Shown here: in pieces, positions 8,651 to 17,026 of the stretch
Layout of the letters: each line of letters starts with the position of its first letter
Numbering within the stretch: position 1 is the first letter of the stretch
Assembly (NCBI RefSeq): GCF_002903145.1
Contig: NZ_PPDJ01000001.1
Location: 186,001 to 250,000, forward strand
Origin: Halobacteriovorax sp. DA5
GTDB taxonomy: Bacteria; Bdellovibrionota; Bacteriovoracia; Bacteriovoracales; Bacteriovoracaceae
Direction: 5' to 3'
Length of the DNA stretch: 64,000 bases
Made by a program: the position numbers and the translations under genes
The notes under the pieces: model-generated
Database searches by the model: none
Told to the model about the DNA's origin: nothing
The model's input: only the letters and a program-made list of their open reading frames with translations

Positions 8651-9113
8651 GTTATTATTTGCTACATTTATATTAGCTCAATTTGCTTTTGCTAACGATA
8701 TTTGTCCATCTAATAAGGATGTTAAAAAGGTCGCAGCACAATTAGTAGAGATTGAGATGAGCGGTATCAGGTTAATAGATGGTGCTAAAGATGATTGTCT
8801 GAAATCAAAGTATCAAAAATATTATCGTTTCAATAAAGACCCTGATTACGATGCGCCAAAATCATTACAATATTTGGCCACGTCAGAAAAAGCAATAAAG
8901 ATTTCAGATGTGAAGCTTATTGATAAAGATGTTCATGCATATGAAGCAAATTACTCTGTTAATGTGGAAGATTTAAAAGGGAAGAAGAGTGTCGTGAAAG
9001 ATAGCATTCGCTTCTACATTAATGTCTCAAAAAGAGCACAGCAAGGTGATGGTTGTGCGTCAGTCATAGAGCCTGCAAAGAAACTAATTTTATTAAAATC
9101 ATGTAAGAAATAA
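8643..9113 (+). CDS. Small secreted protein of unknown function
   Basis: A 156-residue protein with a signal peptide (MFRLLFATFILAQFAFA, cleavage after FAFA) and four cysteines in the mature part (near residues 21, 53, 138 and 154), consistent with two disulfides. I recognise no family. Its start lies inside the end of the NlpC/P60-like lipoprotein gene and a terminator follows it, so the two form a two-gene operon. It could be a partner or inhibitor of that hydrolase, but nothing in the sequence proves this. Confidence 0.75.
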   Translation: MFRLLFATFILAQFAFANDICPSNKDVKKVAAQLVEIEMSGIRLIDGAKDDCLKSKYQKYYRFNKDPDYDAPKSLQYLATSEKAIKISDVKLIDKDVHAYEANYSVNVEDLKGKKSVVKDSIRFYINVSKRAQQGDGCASVIEPAKKLILLKSCKK

Positions 9114-9137
9114 AAAAGCTCCTTTCGGAGCTTTTTG
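9113..9137 (+). terminator. Intrinsic terminator after the lipoprotein operon
   Basis: AGCTCC (9117-9122) and GGAGCT (9127-9132) form a stem with a TTTC loop, flanked by A-run and TTTTT. It can act on both the plus-strand operon and the convergent FMN-reductase gene. Confidence 0.85.
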
Positions 9138-9149
9138 TTTATCAGAAAT

Positions 9150-9653
9150 TTAAGCAAGCTTTACTAGGCTAGCTAGTGCATCTCTTGCACCATCTTCATT
9201 TAATTGTTTACTGTAGTTTGTTAGAAGTTTACGTCCAACAATATGTAGACCAATAAATGACAGTTGATTTTGCATTGCCTGAATAACGTATTGACCACCG
9301 CCACCAGAGTGAGTTCCTAATACTGCTGGCTTATCAACAAATGCCTCACGCCAAGATTCACCACCTGAGCGAGATATCCATGCAATTGCATTAATAAATG
9401 AAGGAGTAACTGATCCATTGTACTCCGGAGTTAAGAAAACAAATCCTTTTGCAGCGATAAATTTATCAGTAAGCTTTACACCGTCGGCCGGGATTCCATT
9501 CTTTTCTTCTTCAGCTGTATATAGAGGTAACTTATAGTCACTTAATTTTACGATTTCAAATGACTTCCCCGTTTCTTGTGCTAGCTCAAGAATCTTATCT
9601 GCCATCTTAAGGTTCATTCCGTCACTTGAAGTGACGATTAAAAAATCACTCAT
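9150..9653 (-). CDS. NADPH-dependent FMN reductase-family flavoprotein
   Basis: A 167-residue flavodoxin-fold oxidoreductase. TPEYNGSVTPSFINAIAWI (about 75-93) is the characteristic FMN-binding and dimer motif of the NAD(P)H-dependent FMN reductase family (chromate/quinone reductase-like), and the later GTHSGGGG loop also fits. The N-terminal phosphate loop is VTSSDGMNLKMA rather than the commoner GSxRxxS, so phosphate contacts differ. Its physiological electron acceptor is unknown. It is the last gene of the minus-strand run with astE, threonine deaminase and fxsA, 16 bases after astE. Confidence 0.82.
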   Translation of the reverse strand: MSDFLIVTSSDGMNLKMADKILELAQETGKSFEIVKLSDYKLPLYTAEEEKNGIPADGVKLTDKFIAAKGFVFLTPEYNGSVTPSFINAIAWISRSGGESWREAFVDKPAVLGTHSGGGGQYVIQAMQNQLSFIGLHIVGRKLLTNYSKQLNEDGARDALASLVKLA

Positions 9654-9669
9654 TTTCTCTCCTGATTCG

Positions 9670-10653
9670 TTATTCTAATTCTTTTATAAGTAATAATGCT
9701 CTTTGCCCTAAGATAACCTTAGAGTTTGGAAAAATCATTCGTAAATTGTCTTCCGGAGCTTTGTACTCTTCGTTATTTTGGGTAAAAATATGATGTCCTT
9801 TTTTAAAAGGCGTAAAATTTGCACTCTCTTCTTCATCAAATGTGAAACAAAAGTCATCATATTCTTTATTGATTGATTCATAGATTGAAAAAGCTTTAGG
9901 AAAAGGCTTCTGTACGAGTTCTTTTGAACTTAAAAGTTTTTCAATAGTTTCTTGTGCTGCTTTAAATTTACCTTCTGGATTTTTGCCAAAAGGATACACT
10001 TTTCCAAGTTCAACTGTTGCACTAAAAGCATTGAATTTTTCGAAAGTAAACGAACTAAAGACCGTCGACTCTTTATGTGAAAATAGAGATGCTTCAACTT
10101 CCATATTGGCCAGGGCCAGATTAAACTCTTCATCTCGTTTACGATCTTTAGACTTTGGCACTAATGCAAAGCGCTCCATTTCACTCTTCTTTAAGGCGCA
10201 ATGTAAGTCAAAGTGAAAGAGCTGTTTTTGTTTATACTTTGCTACGAAGTTGTAACAATTTTCTTCAATCACTTGTGCTCTTCTTACTTCATAATTATCA
10301 GATAATTTCTTATAGGCTCCGTTAAAGCAGCGATTTAGATTATATTCACTAAAACGCTCACCAATATTCATCGCTCTCGGATTACCAAAGAAAATAAGGG
10401 TAGGTGAAGTAAGTACGAGCTCGTCATTGTATATTTTCTCTAATATCTCATTAGTAAATTCGATAGGGGCCGTTTCATTTCCGTGAATTCCACACGAAAT
10501 AATATAAGTATCATCTGTCTCAATAGACTTTGGTGTAACTTCAATAATACCCGTGTCATGAATTTCAAATTCACTAAATTTAGAATTAAATGATTTTGGT
10601 GCAAGTCCATTTTCATTTTTTCGAGTAAGCTTTAAGAAATTTAATTCATTCAT
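9670..10653 (-). CDS. astE: Succinylglutamate desuccinylase / aspartoacylase family zinc hydrolase (AstE-like)
   Basis: A zinc carboxypeptidase-fold deacylase. The zinc ligands are visible as His57 and Glu60 (CGIHGNET) and His151 (FDLHCA); Glu215 in TVELG is the likely general base. NPRAMNIGERF and LNR match the substrate-binding region of AstE. At 327 residues the length agrees with AstE (about 320), which releases succinate and glutamate in the last step of the arginine succinyltransferase pathway. No other ast gene is nearby, so the substrate is inferred from similarity alone. It lies 8 bases after threonine deaminase. Confidence 0.75.
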   Translation of the reverse strand: MNELNFLKLTRKNENGLAPKSFNSKFSEFEIHDTGIIEVTPKSIETDDTYIISCGIHGNETAPIEFTNEILEKIYNDELVLTSPTLIFFGNPRAMNIGERFSEYNLNRCFNGAYKKLSDNYEVRRAQVIEENCYNFVAKYKQKQLFHFDLHCALKKSEMERFALVPKSKDRKRDEEFNLALANMEVEASLFSHKESTVFSSFTFEKFNAFSATVELGKVYPFGKNPEGKFKAAQETIEKLLSSKELVQKPFPKAFSIYESINKEYDDFCFTFDEEESANFTPFKKGHHIFTQNNEEYKAPEDNLRMIFPNSKVILGQRALLLIKELE

Positions 10654-10661
10654 TAGAATTC

Positions 10662-11882
10662 CTAGACTCTCTTTGCACTAAAGCCCATTGAGGTTAGTTC
10701 ATCAACAATTTCTTTTATATGAAGATGCCCTCTGGTTTCTAGTGAAAACTCAACTTCTGTTTCTCCAAGTACACTAGTCGTAAATGCTCTATTGTGGTGA
10801 ATTTCAAGAATATTAGCTTGTTTAGAACCAATAATATTAGAAATTTTAGCAATTGTTCCTGGCGTATCTGGAACATTGACAATAATCGAACATGAGCGTC
10901 CAGAAGTTATAAGACCTCTTTCGATAATTCGATCTAAGATATTTAAATCAATATTTCCGCCGCTTACGACGAGGACAACTGTTTTACCTTTAATATCCTT
11001 GAATTGATCATATAAAAGGGCCGCTACTGAAGTTGCACCAGCACCTTCGCAAAGAACCTTCTCATACTCAAGGAGTGTAACAATAGCATGTGAAATTTCG
11101 GTTTCTTTAACCGTTACAATTTCATCTACATATTTTTTTACAGTATTAAATGTATTTTCAAGAACTGTCGTTACAGCAATACCATCAGCAATTGTTTTTC
11201 TCTTATCAATTGTAACAATTTTACCTTGTTCAATTGATGTTTTCATTGCTGGCATTTCAACTGCTTCAACGCCCACAATTTTTGCTCGGCTACCACTTTC
11301 TTTAAGGGCGGTTGAGATTCCCGAGATCAGTCCACCTCCTCCAATTGGAATGGCTACAAGATCAACATCTGGTAGTTCATCAAAAATCTCTAAACCGATA
11401 GTTCCTTGTCCTGCGATAATATCTTTATCATTGAAAGGGTGGATGAAGACCTGGCCGGATTCTCTTTGAATCTCCAAGGCCTTTTGATAAGCATCATCAT
11501 AGAAATTTCCGTGTAAGATAACCTCAGCACCAAATTTCTTTGTTCCTTGAATTTTTGCAAGAGGAGTGGACTCTGGCATAACAATTGTTGCTTGAATCCC
11601 AAGCTGTTTTGCCGCAAGAGCAACACCTTGAGCATGATTTCCTGCTGAAGATGCGATGACTCCCTTATCTTTTTCTTCTTTTGTAAGCTTAGATAGACGA
11701 TTAAGGGCCCCTCTGATTTTATAGGCTCCAGTTAACTGTAGATTTTCTAGCTTCAAATAAACCTGACAATCAAACTTCTCACTTAAAGTTGTCGAGTAGG
11801 TTAGTGGTGTTTTTATAATACGATTTTCAATTGCAAGTCTTGCATCTTGAATATCACTTAGCGTTACATTGGTTGTTGTCAT
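10662..11882 (-). CDS. ilvA: Threonine ammonia-lyase with C-terminal ACT domain
   Basis: A PLP enzyme that deaminates threonine (and serine) to 2-oxobutyrate. The Schiff-base lysine is Lys55 in GAYKIRGAL; SAGNHAQGVA binds the substrate carboxylate, and GGGGLISG holds the PLP phosphate. The catalytic domain spans about residues 1-320, and an ACT domain follows from about 325 (SIIVNVPDTPGTIAKIS). A single ACT domain and 406 residues match the catabolic, one-ACT-domain subclass rather than the 514-residue biosynthetic IlvA of E. coli. It is flanked by fxsA (10 bases upstream) and astE (8 bases downstream) in an apparent operon. Confidence 0.9.
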   Translation of the reverse strand: MTTTNVTLSDIQDARLAIENRIIKTPLTYSTTLSEKFDCQVYLKLENLQLTGAYKIRGALNRLSKLTKEEKDKGVIASSAGNHAQGVALAAKQLGIQATIVMPESTPLAKIQGTKKFGAEVILHGNFYDDAYQKALEIQRESGQVFIHPFNDKDIIAGQGTIGLEIFDELPDVDLVAIPIGGGGLISGISTALKESGSRAKIVGVEAVEMPAMKTSIEQGKIVTIDKRKTIADGIAVTTVLENTFNTVKKYVDEIVTVKETEISHAIVTLLEYEKVLCEGAGATSVAALLYDQFKDIKGKTVVLVVSGGNIDLNILDRIIERGLITSGRSCSIIVNVPDTPGTIAKISNIIGSKQANILEIHHNRAFTTSVLGETEVEFSLETRGHLHIKEIVDELTSMGFSAKRV

Positions 11883-11891
11883 AAGGAGATC

Positions 11892-12410
11892 TTACTTCTT
11901 TTCGTAATCAACTTCAAATGTGTTCTCATCAATTTGAATAGGGCCATTTTTAGTCCCCTCATGACGGGCCTGAGCATTATAGGCGTTGCCAGAATATGAC
12001 GAGAAACCACCACCATTTTTAAATGAATAGAATTGAACATTGCCACTTTCGATTGAACTCATAAAGAACTTCTTTAGGTAGATCAGCCAAAGATGGCGAG
12101 TTAACGGAAGTACCATTGAAAGGCCTAGAACATCTGTTAAAAAACCCGGAGTTAAGAGCAGTAGCCCACCACCAAAGACAAGTAGTCCATGGATAAAACT
12201 ATTTGCTGGAACTCGCCCCTGAGAAAGTTCTCCTTGAATTTTTGCGAGAAGGGCCGCTCCTTGTGACTTTGCCAGTGCTGCTCCAATTACACCTGTAATC
12301 AGAACGAGTAGAAAAGTATTTCCTCCACCAATTTGACCACCTATCGAAAAGAGTAGGTAAATCTCAATTGCTGGAATAACTGTGAATAACATTACTAATA
12401 TTGGAAACAT
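11892..12410 (-). CDS. fxsA: FxsA family membrane protein
   Basis: An inner-membrane protein of the FxsA family, known from suppression of F-plasmid exclusion of phage T7. FPILVMLFTVIPAIEIYLLF at the N-terminus, GVIGAALAKSQG, and the block GGGLLLLTPGFLTDVLG are diagnostic. Four hydrophobic segments can be read, and the last 60 residues are hydrophilic. The usual molecular role is unknown. GAGGTACC gives a good ribosome site before ATG 12410. It starts the minus-strand operon that runs through threonine deaminase. Confidence 0.9.
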   Translation of the reverse strand: MFPILVMLFTVIPAIEIYLLFSIGGQIGGGNTFLLVLITGVIGAALAKSQGAALLAKIQGELSQGRVPANSFIHGLLVFGGGLLLLTPGFLTDVLGLSMVLPLTRHLWLIYLKKFFMSSIESGNVQFYSFKNGGGFSSYSGNAYNAQARHEGTKNGPIQIDENTFEVDYEKK

Positions 12411-12470
12411 GGTACCTCATTTATTTTTGTGTACCTATAAGATGGGATGAAAGAAATTATTGTCAAGGTT

Positions 12471-12496
12471 GGGAATTTCGAAAGCTCGAAATTCCC
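12471..12496. terminator. Strong inverted repeat between fxsA and the SH3 gene
   Basis: GGGAATTTCGA and TCGAAATTCCC form a perfect 11-bp stem with loop AAGC. It follows the stop of the minus-strand SH3 gene and precedes fxsA. The T-tract on the minus strand is poor, so it may be a weak terminator or an RNA processing/stability hairpin. Confidence 0.5.
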
Positions 12497-12513
12497 TTGT
12501 TATCTTATTGAAA

Positions 12514-13263
12514 TTAAATAGATTTTAAATTCTTTGAATCGTAAACCCAACCTTTATGAGTTGAGCCTTTAAGATAGTTTTTGAATTCAATTTGAACCCA
12601 ATCACCATCAGTTTTTATGATTTCTACGCGTGTATTTGGTGCGACAACCTCTAGTTTTTCACCTTTTGTGCTTGGGATTGCTCTAAGGTTAAGATACTTA
12701 ACTGGCGTATGATATTTTTTTTCAACAGCTGCTACTACTGGCTTAACTAGCTCTTTGGTAATAACTTGTGTCTTTGGTTCAGACTTAAAGATCATTGCAC
12801 TAACCAATAGCGAAGTCGCAATGATTGAAGCCGCTATATAAAGGGGCTTTTGATCTTTTTGGCGATTTGAAGAATCAGCTTCTTGAGCTGGTTTCATCTC
12901 AATTTGTTCACGAACATTCTTTTGATTAATGATAATAGATTGAAGAAGCGACTCAAGTCTTTCAAATTTTTCATTTACTTCTTTTGTTTCGAATCTTCTT
13001 TCTAGGTCTTCGATCTTTTTATAGAGATTATCTTTCTTATCTTCTCTATTTATATTAGCTACATGAGTTTCAACATCTGAAGCGATTACCGTTTGTGTTG
13101 TGGATTGTAATAGATTAGAAATAGGGCCACTTGATGCTTTCTTCTCATTCTTTTCAAGCAGACTTGAAAAGTTGAAATTCCCTTGAAAATCATCATTCAT
13201 AAATTGTGCGGCTTTTTTTAACGAGTTTTCTAGATTTCTCTTAGAATCAACACTCTCTTTCAT
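12514..13263 (-). CDS. Single-pass membrane protein with C-terminal SH3 domain
   Basis: Layout: an acidic cytoplasmic N-terminus, a predicted coiled coil at about residues 75-115 (charged heptads), one transmembrane segment near 141-161 (IAASIIATSLLVSAMIF), and a bacterial SH3 domain from about 190 to 249 (LNLRAIPS ... DWVQIEF ... GWVY). The SH3 domain would face the periplasm and probably touch peptidoglycan or a protein partner. There is no N-terminal signal peptide; the internal helix would act as a signal anchor. AAGGAAG precedes ATG 13263. The TerB-like gene lies 51 bases upstream. Confidence 0.7.
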   Translation of the reverse strand: MKESVDSKRNLENSLKKAAQFMNDDFQGNFNFSSLLEKNEKKASSGPISNLLQSTTQTVIASDVETHVANINREDKKDNLYKKIEDLERRFETKEVNEKFERLESLLQSIIINQKNVREQIEMKPAQEADSSNRQKDQKPLYIAASIIATSLLVSAMIFKSEPKTQVITKELVKPVVAAVEKKYHTPVKYLNLRAIPSTKGEKLEVVAPNTRVEIIKTDGDWVQIEFKNYLKGSTHKGWVYDSKNLKSI

Positions 13264-13314
13264 TAAACTTCCTTGTCATAAATTTTAATTACTTAAAGAG
13301 TGTAGAGAATAGTT

Positions 13315-13830
13315 TTAAACTTGAAAAGTTTTTAAATACTCTTTCACATCCGCTTGCGCGCTTAAGAAATATTTCTTTTCTAGAACGAGTGCATTGGCAA
13401 TATAGCTAATCTCATTTGATTCAACATTATCAACTTCACCGTCAGCTGCAGCAATTGCAAAGAGGGCCTTTAGGACTTGGTAGCGCTCTTGTTGAGACAT
13501 GATATCCACAAGAGGCTTACAGTAACTTCTCGTATCAAGGCCCGAGAGTTCTTTCATTTTTTCAATTGAGTATTCAGTTATTAACTCAGCTTCTTGCGAG
13601 TTTAATTGAGTCATTCCTGTAATGATCTTTTGCATTTTCGTTTTCTCACTCTGACTAACGTGAAAATCAGAGTAGGCAATACGAGCAAGTAATCCACAAA
13701 TACAAGATATAATAACTTTCCTTTCATCGTTCATTGTAGGAAATTTCTTATTTAAATAGGAATGTATCTGATTAATCGAATTTGATTCGTGATCGGCCTT
13801 CAGAGATTTGAAAAATTCGAAGAAGTTCAT
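13315..13830 (-). CDS. TerB-like helical domain protein
   Basis: A 171-residue all-helical protein resembling the TerB/DjlA N-terminal fold. The core motif LFAIAAADGEVDNVESNEISYIANAL, here broken at AIAAADGEVD and EISYIANAL (about 120-143), is the second metal-binding acidic helix pair of TerB, and ARIAYSDFHVSQSEKTKM (about 50-67) is the first. Despite the name, such proteins are widespread outside tellurite resistance and no ter genes are present. AAGGTCC precedes ATG 13830. It is divergent from clpS. Confidence 0.72.
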   Translation of the reverse strand: MNFFEFFKSLKADHESNSINQIHSYLNKKFPTMNDERKVIISCICGLLARIAYSDFHVSQSEKTKMQKIITGMTQLNSQEAELITEYSIEKMKELSGLDTRSYCKPLVDIMSQQERYQVLKALFAIAAADGEVDNVESNEISYIANALVLEKKYFLSAQADVKEYLKTFQV

Positions 13831-13867
13831 TATGGACCTTTTTTAGAGATTTTCAGTCGTATATACC

Positions 13868-13897
13868 TTGTAAAGAGTAACACAGATAGGCGATAAT
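13868..13897 (+). promoter_or_regulatory. Putative sigma-70 promoter of clpS-clpA
   Basis: TTGTAA (13868-13873) and GATAAT (13892-13897) are separated by 18 bases, placing transcription start near 13904 and leaving a short leader before the clpS ribosome site GAGGAA. The hexamers match the consensus in 4 and 5 positions. Confidence 0.5.
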
Positions 13898-13938
13898 GGA
13901 AAAAAAGAAAATAAATTTAGCAAAGTCGAGGAAGTAAT

Positions 13939-14295
13939 TTGAATAAGTTTGAAGTTGGCGATATTGACATTAGAAAAATGAATACCATCTTTAGTACACA
14001 AGAGGATGGTGATGTAGCACTAGAAGATAAAGTAAAGGTAAAGAAGCCTTCAAAATATCATGTCATCCTACATAATGATGACTATACGACAATGGAGTTT
14101 GTCATTTGGGTATTGATGCATGTCTTTAACAGGAGTCAAGAAGAGGCCATGAAGATAATGTTAGATGTCCACAATAATGGTCGAGGAGTATGTGGAACCT
14201 ACTCATACGAGGTTGCTGAGACAAAGATGAATAAGGTTATGTCAGAAGCAAAGAAAGAGGGTCACCCACTGCTTTGTACTGTTGAGCCTGAATAG
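13939..14295 (+). CDS. clpS: ClpS adaptor for N-degron substrates
   Basis: ClpS binds proteins with bulky hydrophobic N-terminal residues and hands them to ClpA(P). The core (about 40-115) contains the typical YHVILHNDDYTTMEFVIWVL, broken here as YHVILHNDD and TTMEFVIWVL, with the HNDDYTTM loop that recognises the N-terminal residue. GAGGAA upstream is correctly spaced for a TTG start at 13939, while the first ATG (13978) has no ribosome site, so TTG is preferred. It is followed 17 bases later by clpA. Confidence 0.92.
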   Translation: MNKFEVGDIDIRKMNTIFSTQEDGDVALEDKVKVKKPSKYHVILHNDDYTTMEFVIWVLMHVFNRSQEEAMKIMLDVHNNGRGVCGTYSYEVAETKMNKVMSEAKKEGHPLLCTVEPE

Positions 14296-14312
14296 GCACA
14301 GGAGAAATATAA

Positions 14313-16646
14313 ATGATGTCAAAAAAGCTAGAAACCATCATTAATGAGTCAATTCAAAGAGCAAATTCTTTGAAGCATGAATATTTGACTCTAGAGAATG
14401 TTCTTTTATCTCTTCTTGCAGATGAAAATGTAAGAGAAGTAATTGAATATTGTGGTGGCGATCTTGAAGAAATTGAAAGTGAGCTAAATGAATTTATCCA
14501 CGATGATTCAAATTTTAGTATTCTATCAGATGATCAAATTGAAACTCTTTCTAAACAACAATTCGTTAACGATGAGTTAAGAGAGCTGGCACGAGAAAAT
14601 GGTATTGTCTATCAACCAGAAATATCAATGTCTCTTCAAAGAGTGATTCAAAGGGCCGCGATTCATGTGCAATCAAGCGGAAAAAGCCAGATATTAGGAA
14701 TTAATTTATTAGTTTCTCTGTTCCAAGAGAAAGAAAGTTTCGCACTTTACTCTCTTCAAAAACAAGGAATAGAACGATTTGATATTGTTAAGGCCATCTC
14801 ACACGGCCTTGGCCCTGAGGATGAAGAAGAAGTTCCTCGCATTGAATATGTTGAAGGCGAGGAGCCTCAATCACGAAATAAGAAAGGCGACTCTTTCTTA
14901 GCTAAGTTCACTGTGAATTTGAATGAACTTGCCAGAGAAAATCGAATAGATCCTCTTGTTGGTAGAGAAGAAGAAGCTTTAAGAATTGTTCAAATTCTTT
15001 GTCGTCGTCGTAAGAATAATCCTCTTTTAGTTGGTGAAGCTGGTGTTGGGAAAACAGCAATTGTTGAAGGACTGGCCCAGAGGATTGTAGAAGAAAAAGT
15101 TCCAGATATTTTAAAGGGAACAACTATCTTTAATCTTGATATGGCCGCCTTGGTTGCAGGTGCAAAATTTAGAGGTGATTTTGAGCAAAGAGTAAAAGGT
15201 GTCATCAAAGATCTAGAGAATTTAGATAAGGATGGTAAGAAGGCCATACTTTTTATCGATGAAATGCATACCGTGATGGGTGCAGGTGCTACCTCTGGTG
15301 GTAGTATGGATGCATCTAACTTGTTAAAGCCGGCCTTAAGTCGTGGAGTTGTTAGAATTATTGGTTCCACTACTTACGCAGAACATAGAAAGTTTATTGA
15401 AAAAGATCCTGCATTTAATCGTCGTTTTCAAAAAATTGATGTGGATGAGCCTTCAAATGAAGACACAATTGCTATCTTAAAAGGATTGCGTCCAAAGTTC
15501 GAGTCTTATCACGGAGTTAAAATCTCAGACAGTGTCATTAAAGAAGCCGTTGCTTTAACATCGCGCTATCTTATGGATCGTAAAAATCCTGATAAATCGA
15601 TTGATGCCATTGATGAAGCAGGTGCTTTAAACCAAATTAGACCTGAAAATAAAAAGAAGTCTTCAATTACAAAGAAGGATATTGAGGATGTTGTCGCTAA
15701 AATGGCCAATATTCCAAAAATAACAGTTGAAACTACTGAAAAAGATAAGCTAAAGGATCTAAATAAAAATCTTAAGATGCTTATCTTCGGACAAGATCAT
15801 GCAGTTGATGAAGTATCACAGGCCATCTATATGTCTAAGTCAGGTCTTGGTGATGAAGGCAAACCTATTGCAAGTTTCCTTTTTGCAGGGCCGACTGGAG
15901 TGGGGAAGACAGAACTAGCGAAGCAGCTCTCAATTCAGCTTGGTTGTCATCTTGAACGCTTTGATATGTCAGAATATATGGAAAAACATTCTGTCAGTAA
16001 GTTAATTGGTTCTCCTCCGGGCTATGTTGGTCATGATCAAGGTGGATTATTAACAGATGCTGTTAAGAAAAACCCACATTCTGTCCTTTTACTTGATGAA
16101 ATTGAGAAGGCCCATGTCGATATTTATAATATTCTTTTACAAGTTATGGACCATGGATCACTAACAGATTCACAAGGTAGAACAACAGACTTTACTAATA
16201 CAGTCATTATTATGACTACAAATGCTGGTGCAAAGGAGATGGATAGTGGCTCTATTGGCCTTGCCAAGACATCTTCAAAGAATATTGGAAAGAGAGATCA
16301 GACCATTAAGAACTTTTTTAGCCCAGAATTTCGTAACCGTTTGGATGGAATTGTCCATTTTGAGAAACTTTCTACAGAATACATTGTTAAAATTGTTGAA
16401 AAATTCGTTTCACAACTAGAAATTAAGTTAGCGGCCAAGAATATTGAGATCGTTTTAAGTGAAGATGCAAAAATTTGGCTAGCAGAAAATGGTTTTGATG
16501 AGAAAATGGGTGCTAGACCAATCGCTCGAATCATCGATCAGAAGCTTAAGAAGCCAATTTCTACTGAGGTTTTATTCGGAAGTCTAACTCAAGGTGGAAA
16601 AATAGAAGTCGTCGTTGAAAATGATGACTTAAAATTGAAATTCTAA
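14313..16646 (+). CDS. clpA: ATP-dependent Clp protease ATP-binding subunit ClpA
   Basis: A Hsp100 unfoldase with an N-terminal Clp repeat domain (about 1-145) and two AAA+ modules. Walker A of D1 is GEAGVGKT near residue 241 and of D2 GPTGVGKT near 525; Walker B with acidic pair appears as LFIDEMH and LLLDEIEKAH. The pore loops and a C-terminal D2-small domain are complete at 777 residues, the normal ClpA length. No long middle coiled coil is present, so it is not ClpB. An IGL/IGF-type ClpP-docking motif is visible as SIGLAKT near 645. The operon with clpS matches the E. coli arrangement; clpP is encoded at 41386. Confidence 0.95.
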   Translation: MMSKKLETIINESIQRANSLKHEYLTLENVLLSLLADENVREVIEYCGGDLEEIESELNEFIHDDSNFSILSDDQIETLSKQQFVNDELRELARENGIVYQPEISMSLQRVIQRAAIHVQSSGKSQILGINLLVSLFQEKESFALYSLQKQGIERFDIVKAISHGLGPEDEEEVPRIEYVEGEEPQSRNKKGDSFLAKFTVNLNELARENRIDPLVGREEEALRIVQILCRRRKNNPLLVGEAGVGKTAIVEGLAQRIVEEKVPDILKGTTIFNLDMAALVAGAKFRGDFEQRVKGVIKDLENLDKDGKKAILFIDEMHTVMGAGATSGGSMDASNLLKPALSRGVVRIIGSTTYAEHRKFIEKDPAFNRRFQKIDVDEPSNEDTIAILKGLRPKFESYHGVKISDSVIKEAVALTSRYLMDRKNPDKSIDAIDEAGALNQIRPENKKKSSITKKDIEDVVAKMANIPKITVETTEKDKLKDLNKNLKMLIFGQDHAVDEVSQAIYMSKSGLGDEGKPIASFLFAGPTGVGKTELAKQLSIQLGCHLERFDMSEYMEKHSVSKLIGSPPGYVGHDQGGLLTDAVKKNPHSVLLLDEIEKAHVDIYNILLQVMDHGSLTDSQGRTTDFTNTVIIMTTNAGAKEMDSGSIGLAKTSSKNIGKRDQTIKNFFSPEFRNRLDGIVHFEKLSTEYIVKIVEKFVSQLEIKLAAKNIEIVLSEDAKIWLAENGFDEKMGARPIARIIDQKLKKPISTEVLFGSLTQGGKIEVVVENDDLKLKF

Positions 16647-16694
16647 TCTTTTTAACATTCTAAAAACAATCAAACTTACATTTTTTAAATGATG

Positions 16695-16719
16695 AAACTG
16701 CCCTGAAAGGGCAGTTTTT
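16695..16719 (+). terminator. Intrinsic terminator after clpA
   Basis: AAACTGCCC and GGGCAGTTT form a perfect 9-bp stem with loop TGAAA, followed by TTTG, about 50 bases after the clpA stop. Confidence 0.85.
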
Positions 16720-16979
16720 GCTTATTCTTTGAAAAAAAAATGAAAAAAAATTTCGCTTAATTTTTTTATAAGAGTAAGCTCGAAACTAACGTCTATCAGG
16801 AAGATTTGAATGTTTTATCTTTTTATGAAAAGCCGTGCTGTCGGCTCGTTTCGACGTTTTCTTTAAAAATAATGTAAAGTAATTTCAAATTTAATCCGAA
16901 GTTAAAAAAGAACATAGGGAAATAAAAAAGATGCTTATGCTTATCAAAAAGTAATTTTTTTATTTGCACACAAATAAAA
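16720..16979 (+). other. Long AT-rich gap between clpA and the histone-like gene
   Basis: No open frame of credible length. The left part has long A and T runs. Around 16781-16858, CGAAAC (16781-16786) can pair with GTTTCG (16848-16853), and AACGTC (16788-16793) can pair with GACGTT (16853-16858). These pairings share a base and are mutually exclusive, with a small GCCG/CGGC hairpin between. This might be a structured leader or a small RNA, but no family is recognised. Confidence 0.3.
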
Positions 16980-17000
16980 TTATGTTTACCATAAACATAA
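16980..17000. promoter_or_regulatory. Inverted repeat upstream of the histone-like gene
   Basis: TTATGTTTA and TAAACATAA are perfect 9-base arms around a CCA spacer, ending 26 bases before the start codon. The symmetry suggests an operator; no T-run follows it. Confidence 0.45.
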
Positions 17001-17026
17001 GTATTGAAAAAACCAGGAGGATGTCA

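Noticed and set aside
13315..13830. Tellurite-resistance operon
   Set aside because: Only a TerB-like domain is present; no terC, terD or related genes nearby.
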